A stretch of 64,000 bases of DNA from Ancylobacter sp. TS-1 (GCF_009223885.1 NZ_CP045144.1:3336001-3400000); one strand, 5' to 3'; counted from the first letter of the stretch, positions 51,695 through 61,377 are shown. Numbers and translations: made by a program. The notes: a model not told the origin generated them from the sequence alone.

Positions 51695-53508
51695 GAGCGG
51701 ACGGCCGGTATGCGCGCCGCCGGTTCGGCGGCCTGCGGCGAGACGGGGAAACCCGCCTCGCGCGCGCCCTCGATCAGCCGTGCGCGGTCGGCGGCATCGA
51801 AGTTGCGATCGTCGAGCTCGGCGTCGAAGCGGGCGAAGAAACCGGGCCGCATCCGGAGGAACGCCTCGCGACTGGCGGCGGTTTCGGCAGCGAGGCCGTT
51901 GCGCGCGAAGATGAGCGCCGCCACGAAATGGTAGATCGGGAAGTGCTGCAGGTCGGAACGGCGGATGAGGGTCAGCGCGCGCGGGTCGTCGCCTTCGAGA
52001 TAGGCGCCGAGCGCCAGCAGGCCGGCATAAAGCCCGGTGGCGCCGGGATTGCGGGCCATGGCCTCTTCCATCATTGCCATGCCGCGCCGGTGCTGCCCCG
52101 CCTGCATGAGCCGGCTGCCATACTCGCCGAGCAGTTCGGTATCGTCCGGGTTGAGCCGGTAGGCCTGCGCGCCGATCCTGAGCGCCTCTTCGGGCTGGCG
52201 GTTGAAGAACAGCGCGGTCATCAGGGCCTGCAGGCCGCGCACATTCGTCGGATCGATCTGGATGGCGCGCCGGGCGGCCGCCAGCGCCCGCCCGGCCGGC
52301 GGCGGGGAGGCGACGCGGTTGAAGCCGAACCTGTCCTCGTCCAGATACATATAGGACAGCATGGCCCAGGCGGTGGCGTTGTCCGGGTTGTCCGCCACGC
52401 TGCGCAGCAGGCAGGCGCGCACCGGCGCATGCATCGCCGCGCCGAGGTCGCTGCGGTAGCGGTAGAAGTCCAGCGCGCATCGGTAGTGGTCCGCGCCCCC
52501 GGCCGACGCGGTGCCGAGCTCGGCGGGAACCCCGGCGCGGAACAGCACGCCGTAGGGCTGCGCCACGGCATCGGCGATGCGCGAGGCGATGTCCTGTTCC
52601 ACCGCGATGGTGTCGGTTGCCGCGAGGCTGATATCGTAGGTGTCCGACCACAGGATGGTGCCGCTGGCGCGGTCGATGAGCCGGCCCGTGATGCGCAGGC
52701 GCTGCTCGTCCGCGCGCACGCTGCCGTCGAGCAGGTACTGGGCCGCCGGCCAGCCTTCCCGGTCCGCCGCTCCCGCGCCGTCGGGCGCGATCACCCGGAT
52801 TTCCCGAAAGCGCACGAGCCGGGTCTTCAATTCCTCCGCGATGGCCGCCGCCCGCAGCCCGAGGTTTCCGCCGCCGCCAAGATCAGTGAAGGGCAGCAAC
52901 AGAAGCGTCGGCTGGCTGGCGATGTTTCCCGCCATGGCGGTCTCCGCCCGTTCGTTCCATGTGCTCACTCCCACCAGGACGAACAGGCTGGCGATGACAG
53001 CGCCGGTGAGCGTCCAGCGCCAGTGCCGTCGCCACAGGCCATTGCCGCGTGGGGGCATGGCCGGCAGGGGCGGGGAGCGGGTGGGCCCGTCGCCGGCCGG
53101 ACGGGCCGGACCGGCCGCGTGGGCGCGGTAGAAGAAATGGGGCACGTAGGCGCCCTTGGGAATCTCGATGCCCACCGGGTCGTCGCGGCCGGTGGTGAGG
53201 TAGTAATATTCGAGTTCCCGCCGCAGCCGGCCCGCCTCGATGCGCACCACGGGGTCGAGCTGGGGATCGAAAGCGGCGTCGCGCCCCAGCACTTCGATGC
53301 CGATCGAATAGGCCTTGATGCGATCCTGACGGCCCTGCAGCGTTTCTTCGACGATGTAGGCGAGGAAATCGGCAAGGCGGCAGGACCGCCTCAGCTCCGG
53401 GCTGGCGAGGATGCGCTCGACCTGGTGCTGGACGTCTTCCGCCGGGGGGCAAGACGGCGACGCCTCCTCCTGCTCACCCGATAGCGGCTTTCCGTCCATC
53501 TCGCTCAT
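51688..53508 (-). CDS. Membrane-anchored winged-helix / TPR regulator (CadC-like architecture)
   Basis: A 606-residue protein. Residues about 25-125 form a DNA-binding-like cytoplasmic domain ([20 protein letters not shown]). One helix follows near residue 168 ([15 protein letters not shown]). Next is a TolB/FlgO-like domain ([14 protein letters not shown]) and tetratricopeptide repeats to the end (for example [20 protein letters not shown]). The layout resembles CadC-type transmembrane regulators with an outside sensor. It converges on arcA with a seven-base overlap, which hints at, but does not prove, a link to acid or arginine response. Confidence 0.82.
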   Translation of the reverse strand: MSEMDGKPLSGEQEEASPSCPPAEDVQHQVERILASPELRRSCRLADFLAYIVEETLQGRQDRIKAYSIGIEVLGRDAAFDPQLDPVVRIEAGRLRRELEYYYLTTGRDDPVGIEIPKGAYVPHFFYRAHAAGPARPAGDGPTRSPPLPAMPPRGNGLWRRHWRWTLTGAVIASLFVLVGVSTWNERAETAMAGNIASQPTLLLLPFTDLGGGGNLGLRAAAIAEELKTRLVRFREIRVIAPDGAGAADREGWPAAQYLLDGSVRADEQRLRITGRLIDRASGTILWSDTYDISLAATDTIAVEQDIASRIADAVAQPYGVLFRAGVPAELGTASAGGADHYRCALDFYRYRSDLGAAMHAPVRACLLRSVADNPDNATAWAMLSYMYLDEDRFGFNRVASPPPAGRALAAARRAIQIDPTNVRGLQALMTALFFNRQPEEALRIGAQAYRLNPDDTELLGEYGSRLMQAGQHRRGMAMMEEAMARNPGATGLYAGLLALGAYLEGDDPRALTLIRRSDLQHFPIYHFVAALIFARNGLAAETAASREAFLRMRPGFFARFDAELDDRNFDAADRARLIEGAREAGFPVSPQAAEPAARIPAVRSY

Positions 53509-53813
53509 CGCGCGCCCCCTGCGCCAGAGTCGGCAGAGCCGGCACAGTGGGGAAGAAACTCGTCAGCGCCTTGTGCAATATCAAGCAGCACTGCTGACGC
53601 GAGTGGTCCGGGGGGAGGCGGTTCGGGCGCTTAAATGCACCGGGCGGAGTCGCAATCCTGCGGCCGGTGTCTCAGCTACTCGCCATTTGAGACGGCATCC
53701 ATTGCACCATACGGGCGGTTCGTACGTATTACATAGGTCGCACCCGCACGGACCCGTCGGATCGACGCGCCGCATTCGCCCAACTGCCGCACGGCCACGC
53801 ACGGGAGCTTGTC
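53509..53813. other. Divergent non-coding region before the RibD-like gene
   Basis: A 305-base gap between the TPR regulator and the RibD-like gene, transcribed in opposite directions. It holds a GTCTCA/TGAGAC inverted repeat and an A+T-richer patch near 53730 (TATTACAT) that could be a -10 element for the rightward gene. No small gene is evident. Confidence 0.5.
53669..53693. promoter_or_regulatory. Inverted repeat GTCTCA-N13-TGAGAC
   Basis: Perfect six-base arms separated by 13 bases in the divergent gap, about 120 bases before the RibD-like gene and 160 before the regulator gene. It could be an operator for either. Arm length is short, so chance is not excluded. Confidence 0.3.
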
Positions 53814-54542
53814 TTGAATCGTCGCGAAACCCCGCTCGATCCGCTTGTCGCCCTCTACGAGCCGATCCAGCGACATCGCGGAGCGCCGTTCGTCATCGCC
53901 CAGCTCGGCCAGTCGCTCGACGGGCGTATCGCCACGCCCACCGGGAAGTCCCGGGACATCAACGGCTGTTCCGGCATGGATCACCTGCACCGCCTGCGCG
54001 CGATCGCGGATGTGGTGGTGGTCGGGGTCGGCACTGTCCTGGCCGACGACCCCCAGCTGACCACGCGGCGGGTTCCGGGCCGCAGCCCGGCCCGCGCCGT
54101 CATCGACCGCACCGGCCGGTCCTCGCGCGGGTCCCGATGGCTGCAGGCGGATGGCTGCCGCCGCATCGTGTTCTCGGAGAATGCGGAGGGGTGGCCGGAC
54201 GACGTGGAGCGGATCGGCCCCGACCACGATCCCGACATCTTCGAGCCGGACCGCCTCGTTGCCGCGCTGGCGGCGCGCGGGCACCGGATCATCCTGATCG
54301 AGGGTGGGGCTGCGACGATCTCGCGCTTCATCGATGCCGGGCGGGTCGACCGCCTTCATATCTGCCTCTCGCCCATCATTCTCGGATCGGGACGGCCGGG
54401 CCTCGACCTCCGGCCCATCGACGATCTCGACGACGCGCTACGCCCGGCGGCGCAGTCCTATCTCCTCGACGACGGCAACATCCTCTATGATTGCGACCTT
54501 CGCAGCGCGCCCGAGGGAGGCACCGATGCCGCTGGCGGATGA
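53814..54542 (+). CDS. RibD/dihydrofolate-reductase-like reductase
   Basis: A 242-residue RibD C-terminal-domain protein: FVIAQLGQSLDGRIAT opens it, then DVVVVGVGTVLADDPQLTTR and ILIEGGAATISRF, which match the pyrimidine reductase fold. It lacks the RibD deaminase domain. NADPH-dependent reduction of a pterin- or ribosylaminopyrimidine-like substrate is expected. The start is TTG at 53814 behind GGGAG. The cytochrome b561 gene overlaps its last 17 bases, and a PTPS-containing operon lies just beyond. Confidence 0.82.
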   Translation: MNRRETPLDPLVALYEPIQRHRGAPFVIAQLGQSLDGRIATPTGKSRDINGCSGMDHLHRLRAIADVVVVGVGTVLADDPQLTTRRVPGRSPARAVIDRTGRSSRGSRWLQADGCRRIVFSENAEGWPDDVERIGPDHDPDIFEPDRLVAALAARGHRIILIEGGAATISRFIDAGRVDRLHICLSPIILGSGRPGLDLRPIDDLDDALRPAAQSYLLDDGNILYDCDLRSAPEGGTDAAGG

Positions 54543-55101
54543 AGGCGCTCCGACGGCCGGAACATCGGCCCGCTACAGCCTTGCGGCGCGGCGGCTGCAC
54601 TGGATCGTCGCGGTCCTCGTCGCCTGCATGATCCCGCTTGGCCTGAATATGGTCGCCCGTGGCGAGGCGACGAACTTCGACGCGACCACCGGGTCGCTCT
54701 ACAGCCTGCACAAGCTGACGGGCTTTCTCCTGCTGTGGCTGGTGGTCCTGCGCGTGCTGGTGAGGCTTCGGCGCGGCGCGCCGGCGCCGGTGGCGACGCT
54801 CACGCCGTTCGAGCGCCTCGCCTCGCGCGTGGTGCATGGCGCGCTCTACGCGCTGCTGCTCGCCGTGCCGCTGCTCGGCTGGGCCGGCGTCTCCGCCTAT
54901 CCCGCGCTCGACGTCTTCGGGCTGTTCAGTCTTCCGGCGATCCTGCCGCCCGACGAGGCGCTGGCGAACCGCCTCTTCAGCGTGCACGGGCTGCTCGCGT
55001 TGACGCTCGGCGTGCTGGCGCTGGCGCATATCGCGGCGGCGCTGCGCCATCGCTTCATCAAGCGCGACGGCGTGCTCGCGCGCATGTGGCCGCCGGGCTG
55101 A
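54526..55101 (+). CDS. Cytochrome b561 family protein
   Basis: A 191-residue membrane protein with four helices and His residues placed to hold two b hemes: RRLHWIVAVLV, YSLHKLTGFLL, VVHGALYALLL and VHGLLALTLG. It moves electrons between the quinone pool and a periplasmic or membrane partner. GAGGGAGGCACCG precedes the ATG. Coupling to the RibD-like gene is by a 17-base overlap, an unusual pairing. Confidence 0.87.
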   Translation: MPLADEGAPTAGTSARYSLAARRLHWIVAVLVACMIPLGLNMVARGEATNFDATTGSLYSLHKLTGFLLLWLVVLRVLVRLRRGAPAPVATLTPFERLASRVVHGALYALLLAVPLLGWAGVSAYPALDVFGLFSLPAILPPDEALANRLFSVHGLLALTLGVLALAHIAAALRHRFIKRDGVLARMWPPG

Positions 55102-55122
55102 CGCGTTCGGCGCACAAGGCGG

Positions 55123-55956
55123 TCAGGCGACGGCGAAGGTATCGCGATGACCGATCGTCGTCCGTGCTCCGGCCCGGCTTTCGGCCCAGTCCGCGAAGAC
55201 CTCACGCGCATCCGGCTCGATCTCGCCGGCGGCGCGGGCGAAACCCTCGGTGAGGCGGGCGATCAGCCCGGAATCCCGCTGAGTCAGCTCCCACGGGCTG
55301 TCACCGGAAAAGGTGGAGTAGCCATGGCGCGTCAGGATGCCCGCCAGCGCCTCGCCGGCCTCCGGTCCCAGCGCCGGCCCGAAGCCCTTGTCGCCGCGCT
55401 GGTGCCGGTTGAAGGCGGCGACCACCCGCGCGTCAAGTGCGTCGGCCGGCTGCCAGCGGGCGATGCCGTCATAGTTCAGCACCGAATAGAGCGGCACGCG
55501 CCGCGGCGCCAGCGCGGCGACGAGACGCTCCAGCCAGTCCCGCGAGACGAGATCGAACAGCGCCGCCGCCGTCACCAGCCCGGCGCCCTCGCCTCCGAAG
55601 TCGAGGTCGCGGCGCGTGAGATCGGCGCCTTCGAAGCGAACATCGATCCGCAGTTCGTCCTTGTGCAGTTCGAGGCCGCCGGCGGTCGCCTGCGCGCGGT
55701 CGGCCCAGTCGGCGAGCTGATGCCGCGCCGCGTCCAGCAGGGCGCCGTCGCCGTCGATCAGATGCCAGTGCTGGCGCGCGGGCAGCGACGGCGCCAGCGC
55801 GCGCAGATTGGAGCCGGTGCCGCAGCCGAGATCGACCACGGCGAGCGAGGGGAGCCCGGCGAAATGCTCGCGAACCCGCGCCGCGAGTCCCGCGTTCCGG
55901 GAGGCATGGTCGACCGGCTCGCGCAGCGCCAGCCAGTCGGCGTCGAAGCCGCTCAT
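55123..55956 (-). CDS. Class I SAM-dependent methyltransferase
   Basis: A 277-residue methyltransferase with motif I VVDLGCGTGSNLRAL near residues 40-54 and an acidic residue in HLIDGDGALLD. The acceptor is unknown. It is the last gene of a four-gene operon with a dehydrogenase, a PTPS-like protein and a glycosyltransferase, whose stop overlaps its start. Context suggests methylation of a small heterocyclic glycoside or its precursor. Confidence 0.85.
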   Translation of the reverse strand: MSGFDADWLALREPVDHASRNAGLAARVREHFAGLPSLAVVDLGCGTGSNLRALAPSLPARQHWHLIDGDGALLDAARHQLADWADRAQATAGGLELHKDELRIDVRFEGADLTRRDLDFGGEGAGLVTAAALFDLVSRDWLERLVAALAPRRVPLYSVLNYDGIARWQPADALDARVVAAFNRHQRGDKGFGPALGPEAGEALAGILTRHGYSTFSGDSPWELTQRDSGLIARLTEGFARAAGEIEPDAREVFADWAESRAGARTTIGHRDTFAVA

Positions 55957-57029
55957 CGGGCGATCTCCCGCAGGGCGTTCATGACGGTGGCGGCGGTTTC
56001 CGGCCAGCCCGGGAGCGATGCCGCGTGCTCGCGCGCATTCCGCGCCAGTTCCCGCCGCCGCGCCGGCTCGCGCAATAGCGTGCCGAGGGCCCCGGCAAGC
56101 GCGGCGGGGTCGTTCGGCGGAACCAGCACGCAGGCGGCCGGCGGCAGCGTGTCGGGAATGGCGCCGGCCCGGCTCGCCACCACCGGGAGCCCGTGGGCGA
56201 TGGCTTCGGTCAGGGCCATGCCGTAGCCCTCGAAAAGCGACGCCGAGACGAACAGGTCGGCGGCATCGAATTCGCGCGCCAGAGCCGGCTCGGAGATCGC
56301 CCCGGTCAGCATGATGCGGTCGCCGAGCCCGTGCGCGGCGATGTGCTGCCGCAGCCGGCGCGTCTCCTCGCCGTCGCGGTCGCTCGCGCCGACGATGCGG
56401 CAGGACCAGTCCAGCGCGGACAGTGCGGCCAGAGCCTCGACCAGCACCCCATGCGCCTTGCGCGGTATCACCGCGCCGACCGCGAGCAGCCGCGGCGGGG
56501 CGCCGGTGCCCCGGGCGGGCGGGCGCGGATCGGTGCCGGGAACCGCGACGACGAGCCGGTCGCGCGCGACGCCATAGTCCCGTTCCAGCAGCCGGGCGGT
56601 CGAAGGGCTGGTGACGATGACGGCGGCAGCCAGCGCCAGCGCCGCGCGTTCGCTGGCCGCCAGCCCCGCGCGCTGGCGCTCATCGAGGCCGGCCTCCAGC
56701 GCCAGCGGATGGTGGACGAGAGCCGCGATGGGACGACGCAGACCGCTCAGCAGCGCCGCCGGCAGGGCGCCCATGGCGAGCCCGTCGATCAGCACCGCCT
56801 GTCCGGCCGGCAACGCCCCGAGCCGCGCCGCGCTGGCGGCGATCTCCTCCGGCGAGGGAAAGGGAAAGCCGTCGGGCAGGGCGACATGTGTCACCGCGCG
56901 GCCGGCGCGGCGGCATTCGGCGATCAGCCGCCGGTCATAGCCATAGCCGCCGGTGGCCAGTTCGATGTCGCCCGGGATGGCGAAGGCGAAACCGCTCACC
57001 TGCCGCTCCTCAGCCGGGCCGTCCTTCAT
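55953..57029 (-). CDS. GT4-type glycosyltransferase
   Basis: A 358-residue GT-B glycosyltransferase. The donor-binding C-terminal half has LLAVGAVIPRKAHGVLVEAL and FEGYGMALTEAIAHGLPVVA (the EX7E motif). ATG 57029 gives MKDGPAEERQ; the frame is open farther upstream within the PTPS-like gene. It overlaps that gene by 20 bases. In this operon it probably glycosylates a small molecule rather than a polysaccharide. Confidence 0.86.
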   Translation of the reverse strand: MKDGPAEERQVSGFAFAIPGDIELATGGYGYDRRLIAECRRAGRAVTHVALPDGFPFPSPEEIAASAARLGALPAGQAVLIDGLAMGALPAALLSGLRRPIAALVHHPLALEAGLDERQRAGLAASERAALALAAAVIVTSPSTARLLERDYGVARDRLVVAVPGTDPRPPARGTGAPPRLLAVGAVIPRKAHGVLVEALAALSALDWSCRIVGASDRDGEETRRLRQHIAAHGLGDRIMLTGAISEPALAREFDAADLFVSASLFEGYGMALTEAIAHGLPVVASRAGAIPDTLPPAACVLVPPNDPAALAGALGTLLREPARRRELARNAREHAASLPGWPETAATVMNALREIAR

Positions 57030-57411
57030 AGCTCGCCCGCGCGAGGTCGGTTTCGTGAAGGGTGACGCGGATCTTCGCGAGACCTTCCCCCTCCGCGCCC
57101 AGCGCCCCGCTGCGGGCGGCGTCGGCCATGGCATCGAAGATGTGCCGCGCCAGAAATTCGGTGGTGGTGAGCTTGCCGGCGAAGGCGGGCAGCGCGTCGA
57201 GGTTCTGATAGGCCAGCGGCTTCAGCGTCGACGCCAGAACCTCCAGCGCGGCGCCGATGTCGACGACCACGTTCTGCGACGTCAGCTCCTCGCGGAAGAA
57301 GGCGACATCGACGACGAAGGTCGCGCCGTGCAGCCCCTGTGCCGGCCCGAAGAACGGGTCGGGCAGCGAATGGGCGATCATGATGCGGTCGCGAACCTCG
57401 ACACAGTACAT
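57010..57411 (-). CDS. PTPS/QueD-like protein with altered active site
   Basis: A 133-residue T-fold protein of the 6-pyruvoyl-tetrahydropterin synthase family, opening MYCVEVRDRIMIAHSL. In typical members the next block is CxxxHGH, giving the catalytic Cys and two zinc-binding His. Here it reads GPAQGLHGATF, with Ala in place of Cys and Ala in place of the second His. The conserved Glu (LHETDLA) remains. It may use another metal site or another reaction. ATG 57411 has GAGGA five bases upstream; an ATG at 57423 overlapping the upstream stop is the alternative. Confidence 0.8.
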   Translation of the reverse strand: MYCVEVRDRIMIAHSLPDPFFGPAQGLHGATFVVDVAFFREELTSQNVVVDIGAALEVLASTLKPLAYQNLDALPAFAGKLTTTEFLARHIFDAMADAARSGALGAEGEGLAKIRVTLHETDLARASYEGRPG

Positions 57412-57419
57412 GGCATTCC

Positions 57420-58406
57420 TCATCGATAATCGAGCAGGATCGCCAGTGCGTCCTCCTCGCGGGTCAGCAGGTGCGGCAGCCGGTCCGCCGCCTGCGCGAA
57501 CGGGACGACATGGGTGATCAGGCGGTCGAAGCGCGGATCGCCGAGCAGGTCGAGCGCCTTGGCGAGCCGGCGCGCATGCGGCCAGCGCGGCCTGCGCAAA
57601 GGTGATACGGCGCCGACCTGCGAGGCGATCAGTTGCAGGCGGCGACTGTGGAAGGCACCGCCCAGCGGCACCGCCGGCGCGCGGTCGCCATACCAGCTCA
57701 CCTCGACGATCCTCGCCTCGATCCCCCCGGCCGCCAGCGCCGTCGCCAGCCCCGCCGCGCTCGCGCTGGCATGAAAGACGATGTCGGCATCGTCCCGGAC
57801 GGCATCCGGCAGGGCGAAGGCGGCGCCGAAGCTCTCGGCCAGCGCCGCCCGGTCCGGCCTCACATCCACCAGAGTGACGTCCGCGCCGGGCAGCGCGCAT
57901 GCAAGCGCGGTCAGCAGCAGGCCGACCACGCCGCCGCCGACGATCACGATGCGGTCGCCCGGACCGGCCCCGGCGTCCCACATCGCGTTGAGGGCGGTCT
58001 CCATATTGGCGGCCAGTGTCGCGCGCTCCGGGGGAATGCCCTCGGGCACCGGCATCGCCGCCGCTAACGGCAGGTCATAGTGGTCCTGATGGGGGTGCAG
58101 CGCGAAGACGGTGTGCCCGATCCATTCCGCCGGCCCCGCCTCGACGACGCCGACGCTCTGATAGCCATATTGGACGGGGAAGGGGAAGTCGCCCTTCTGG
58201 AACGGCGCCCGCATGCGCTGGTGCTCGCCGGCCGGCACACCGCCTTCCAGCACGAGGCGCTCGGTGCCGCGACTGATGCCGGACACGATGGTCCGGATGG
58301 TCAACGCATCGGCCGGCCGTTCGCCGAGCGGAGCCTGCCTCAGTTCATAGCGGCCCGGCGCCGCGCACCAGAGCTGCCGCGTGGGCCTGTCACAGGTTTC
58401 CGGCAT
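57420..58406 (-). CDS. Medium-chain dehydrogenase/reductase
   Basis: A 328-residue MDR-type NAD(P)-dependent dehydrogenase. A GroES-like N-terminal half (IVSGISRGTERLVLEGGVP, then FPVQYGYQSVGVVEAG) is followed by a Rossmann motif DRIVIVGGGVVGLLLTALAC. The usual Cys of the catalytic zinc site is not evident. It is the first gene of the operon and its stop overlaps the longer start of the PTPS-like gene. Related proteins are found beside PTPS genes in other bacteria. Confidence 0.84.
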   Translation of the reverse strand: MPETCDRPTRQLWCAAPGRYELRQAPLGERPADALTIRTIVSGISRGTERLVLEGGVPAGEHQRMRAPFQKGDFPFPVQYGYQSVGVVEAGPAEWIGHTVFALHPHQDHYDLPLAAAMPVPEGIPPERATLAANMETALNAMWDAGAGPGDRIVIVGGGVVGLLLTALACALPGADVTLVDVRPDRAALAESFGAAFALPDAVRDDADIVFHASASAAGLATALAAGGIEARIVEVSWYGDRAPAVPLGGAFHSRRLQLIASQVGAVSPLRRPRWPHARRLAKALDLLGDPRFDRLITHVVPFAQAADRLPHLLTREEDALAILLDYR

Positions 58407-58557
58407 GGCTGATCGCGTTCCCTGGCCGCTTCACGACCTTCTTAACAGCCGCCGGCCGCCCTTTGGTCCACAAAGTGGTGAACCTCTCGACGCGGGGCTG
58501 CGTATCATTCCCACGCAGCGCCCAGGGATAGCTGGGGCCGCGCAGCGGGACGATGCC

Positions 58558-60384
58558 ATGAGCCTGGACGAGAAGATTGCGGACGGCCTGTTCACGGGTG
58601 CGGACGCGGCGGAACGGTGCGTGCCGACCGGCGTGCAGTCGCTGCGCGAGCTTCGCCGGCGCCGCGCGCTGGTGCTGGGGCTGAACGCGGCGACCTATGC
58701 CGGGTTCGTTGCGCTGTTCGCCTATCTGCTCGCCCATGGCGGCTTTACGCCGCTGGACGGGTTGCTGCTTCTGGCTTTCGGCCTCTCGACCCCCTGGACC
58801 ATTCTGGGCTTCTGGAACGCGGTGATCGGCCTGTGGCTGCTGCACGGCCCCGGCGACCCCCGGCGGTCGGTCTATCCCTTTGCCGGCAAGGCGTCGGACG
58901 ACGCGTCGATCACCGCGCGCGTGGCGGTGGTGATGGCGCTGCGGAACGAGGATCCCGAGCGCGCCTTCGCCCGGCTGCGCACCATGCGCGCCGAGCTTGA
59001 CCGCAGCGGCGAGGGCGAGCGTTTCACCTGGTTCATTCTCTCCGATACGACCCTCGACGCCGTCGCCGGGGCGGAGGAGGCCCTGTTCCGGGCGTGGCGC
59101 GAGGAACTCGGGCCGTCGCCGCGTCTGCACTATCGCCGCCGCAGCGACAATATCGGCTTCAAGGCCGGCAATATCCGCGACTTCGTCGATCGCTGGGGTG
59201 ACGAGCACGAGCTGATGCTGGTGCTCGACGCCGACAGCCTTCTCGGCGCGTCCACCATCCTGCGCCTCGTGCGGATCATGCAGGCGAACCCCATGCTCGG
59301 CATCCTGCAGAGCCTCGTCGTGGGCATGCCGTCGCGTTCGGCCTTCGCGCGCATCTTCCAGTTCGGCATGCGGCACGGCATGCGCTCCTACACGATGGGC
59401 GCGTCGTGGTGGGCGGGCGATTGCGGCCCCTATTGGGGGCATAACGCGGTGATCCGCATCGCGCCCTTCAGGGCGCATTGCGCGCTGCCCGTGCTGCCGG
59501 GCAGGGGGCCGCTCGCCGGGCATATCCTCTCGCACGACCAGATCGAGGCGGTGCTGATGCGCCGCGCCGGATACGAGGTCCGCGTGCTGCCGGAAGAGAC
59601 CGAGAGTTACGAGGAGAACCCGCCGCACCTGACCGAGTTCACGCGGCGCGACCTGCGCTGGTGCCAGGGCAACATGCAGTACTGGCGCCTGCTCGCCATG
59701 CCCGGCCTCAAGCCGATGAGCCGGTTCCAGATCGCCTGGGCGATCCTGATGTATGTCGGCGCCTTCGCCTGGGTCCTCTTCATGGTGCTGGCGACGCTAA
59801 AGGTGTTCGACGTCGAGCGCGCCGACACGCCGTTCCCCGCCGGCCTCGGGCTGACGCTGTTCGCGGTCACCTTCCTGATGAGCCTCGCGCCGAAGCTCGC
59901 CGGCCTGCTCGACGTGCTGCTGCGGCCCGACGAACGGCGCCGTTATGGCGGCGCCGGCCGGGTTCTCGCCGGCGCGCTGCTGGAGTTCCCGTTCTCGGTG
60001 CTGCTGGGGCCGGTGGTCGCGTTGCGCATCGCGATCTTCATGGTCGGCCTCGCCTTCGGGCGGACCGTGACATGGGAGGCGCAGGCGCGCGACGCCGAGC
60101 GCCTGTCGTGGCGCACCGCCTTGCGCGGGCTGTGGCCGCAATTCCTTTTCGCCGTGCTGATGGGGGGCGTCCTCTACGCCTTCGCGCCCGCCGCGCTGGT
60201 CTGGGCAGTGCCGGTTCTGGCGGGCCTGCTCGGCGCCGCGCCCTTCGCCGTGCTCACCGCCGAGCCGGCCGTGGGGCGCTGGCTCGCCCGGCGCGGACTG
60301 TGCGCGACGCCGGAGGAGCAGGTGCCGCCGCCATGCCTCGCGGCACAGGACCCGGCGGGCCGGCCGGCACCGGCCGCGGCCTGA
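58558..60384 (+). CDS. mdoH: Glucans biosynthesis glucosyltransferase MdoH/OpgH
   Basis: A 608-residue membrane GT2 enzyme. Two helices near the N-terminus are followed by the catalytic domain with LVLDADSLLGAST (DxD), ASWWAGDCGPYWGHNAVIR, HDQIEAVLMRRAGYEV and the RRDLRWCQGN motif (Q/RxxRW type). Further helices follow from about residue 385. It polymerises the beta-glucan backbone of osmoregulated periplasmic glucans from UDP-glucose. No opgG is adjacent. ATG 58558 (MSLDEKIADG) is preferred to the longer frame from 58381. Confidence 0.9.
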   Translation: MSLDEKIADGLFTGADAAERCVPTGVQSLRELRRRRALVLGLNAATYAGFVALFAYLLAHGGFTPLDGLLLLAFGLSTPWTILGFWNAVIGLWLLHGPGDPRRSVYPFAGKASDDASITARVAVVMALRNEDPERAFARLRTMRAELDRSGEGERFTWFILSDTTLDAVAGAEEALFRAWREELGPSPRLHYRRRSDNIGFKAGNIRDFVDRWGDEHELMLVLDADSLLGASTILRLVRIMQANPMLGILQSLVVGMPSRSAFARIFQFGMRHGMRSYTMGASWWAGDCGPYWGHNAVIRIAPFRAHCALPVLPGRGPLAGHILSHDQIEAVLMRRAGYEVRVLPEETESYEENPPHLTEFTRRDLRWCQGNMQYWRLLAMPGLKPMSRFQIAWAILMYVGAFAWVLFMVLATLKVFDVERADTPFPAGLGLTLFAVTFLMSLAPKLAGLLDVLLRPDERRRYGGAGRVLAGALLEFPFSVLLGPVVALRIAIFMVGLAFGRTVTWEAQARDAERLSWRTALRGLWPQFLFAVLMGGVLYAFAPAALVWAVPVLAGLLGAAPFAVLTAEPAVGRWLARRGLCATPEEQVPPPCLAAQDPAGRPAPAAA

Positions 60385-60529
60385 GCCTCGACGGCCGGGT
60401 GGGCCTTCCCGGGATACCCACCGCTCTCGCTTGCGGCATTGTTGCGTGCGGCTCAGCTGTTGTTAGTCTGCAAGCATTAGAACGGTCGCGCCCATGCGGG
60501 CGTTGCGACATTTCCCCGAAAGACCCTCC

Positions 60530-61297
60530 ATGAACACCGAAGGCGTGTACGGCCTGTGGGACGCGCTGTCCGATTTCGAGGCCAACCAGTTCGCGGCGGC
60601 GGCGGCGCATCTGATGTCCTCTCTCTGCACGGCGACGAGCGCCTGGAACGCGACCTGGGCCGGGGCTGTGCGCATGCCCGATCCGGCGGCCGACGATCCG
60701 CTCCAGGGGTGGCGTGTTGCCGCAGTCCAGGCGCTGCACCCCGTTCCCCCGCATCCGGGAGACGAGCATTTCAAGGCCATTCTGGAGGTCTGGGAACGGC
60801 GCGAGATCGACCCTTCCTTCCTGCTGCCCATGCGCGGCGTGGGCACGTTCCGCACCTATTCCTTCCGCCGGGAGCTTCCCGCGTCGTGGTTCGAAACGCC
60901 GTTCTATGAGCGCCACTATGGTTCGGTGGGTACCCATGACGCCGTGTTCGTCGCCTTTCCGCTGAACGACGACTGCGAATCGCATTTCGGCTTCTATGCC
61001 GGCCGGACCTTCACGGATGCCGAGATCGCGCTGCTGGAACAGGTTCTGCGCGGCATAAAGTGGTTTCACCGCCAGCTGATCCTGAGCCACGGCCTCATGA
61101 TGGCCACCTCGCCCCTGACCGCGACCGAGCGGCGCGTGCTGCACCTGCTGCTTACCAAATCCTCGGAGAAGGAGATTGGCAGCCGGCTCGACATGGCGAC
61201 GTCCACCGCGCATCAGCATGTCACCCGCATCTACCGCAAGTTCGGCGTGCGCAGCCGGGCCGAGCTGATGAGCATCTGGCTCAACCGCGCCGGCTAG
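60530..61297 (+). CDS. LuxR-type helix-turn-helix regulator
   Basis: A 255-residue regulator with a C-terminal LuxR/GerE helix-turn-helix (about residues 190-250: LTATERRVLHLLLTKSSEKE, then VTRIYRKFGVRSRAEL). The N-terminal 180 residues are a sensor-like region I do not recognise; there is no receiver domain or evident acyl-homoserine-lactone pocket motif. The start at 60530 gives MNTEGVYG. It is oriented toward the autotransporter gene about 175 bases away, a possible target. Confidence 0.85.
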   Translation: MNTEGVYGLWDALSDFEANQFAAAAAHLMSSLCTATSAWNATWAGAVRMPDPAADDPLQGWRVAAVQALHPVPPHPGDEHFKAILEVWERREIDPSFLLPMRGVGTFRTYSFRRELPASWFETPFYERHYGSVGTHDAVFVAFPLNDDCESHFGFYAGRTFTDAEIALLEQVLRGIKWFHRQLILSHGLMMATSPLTATERRVLHLLLTKSSEKEIGSRLDMATSTAHQHVTRIYRKFGVRSRAELMSIWLNRAG

Positions 61298-61377
61298 GGC
61301 CGTTGCCGGTTCGCGGCTTGGCCTGACGCGGAGCCGCGCGTGCCTGCCGCTCCGATCCCATCCCCTATTTAGAGGAC

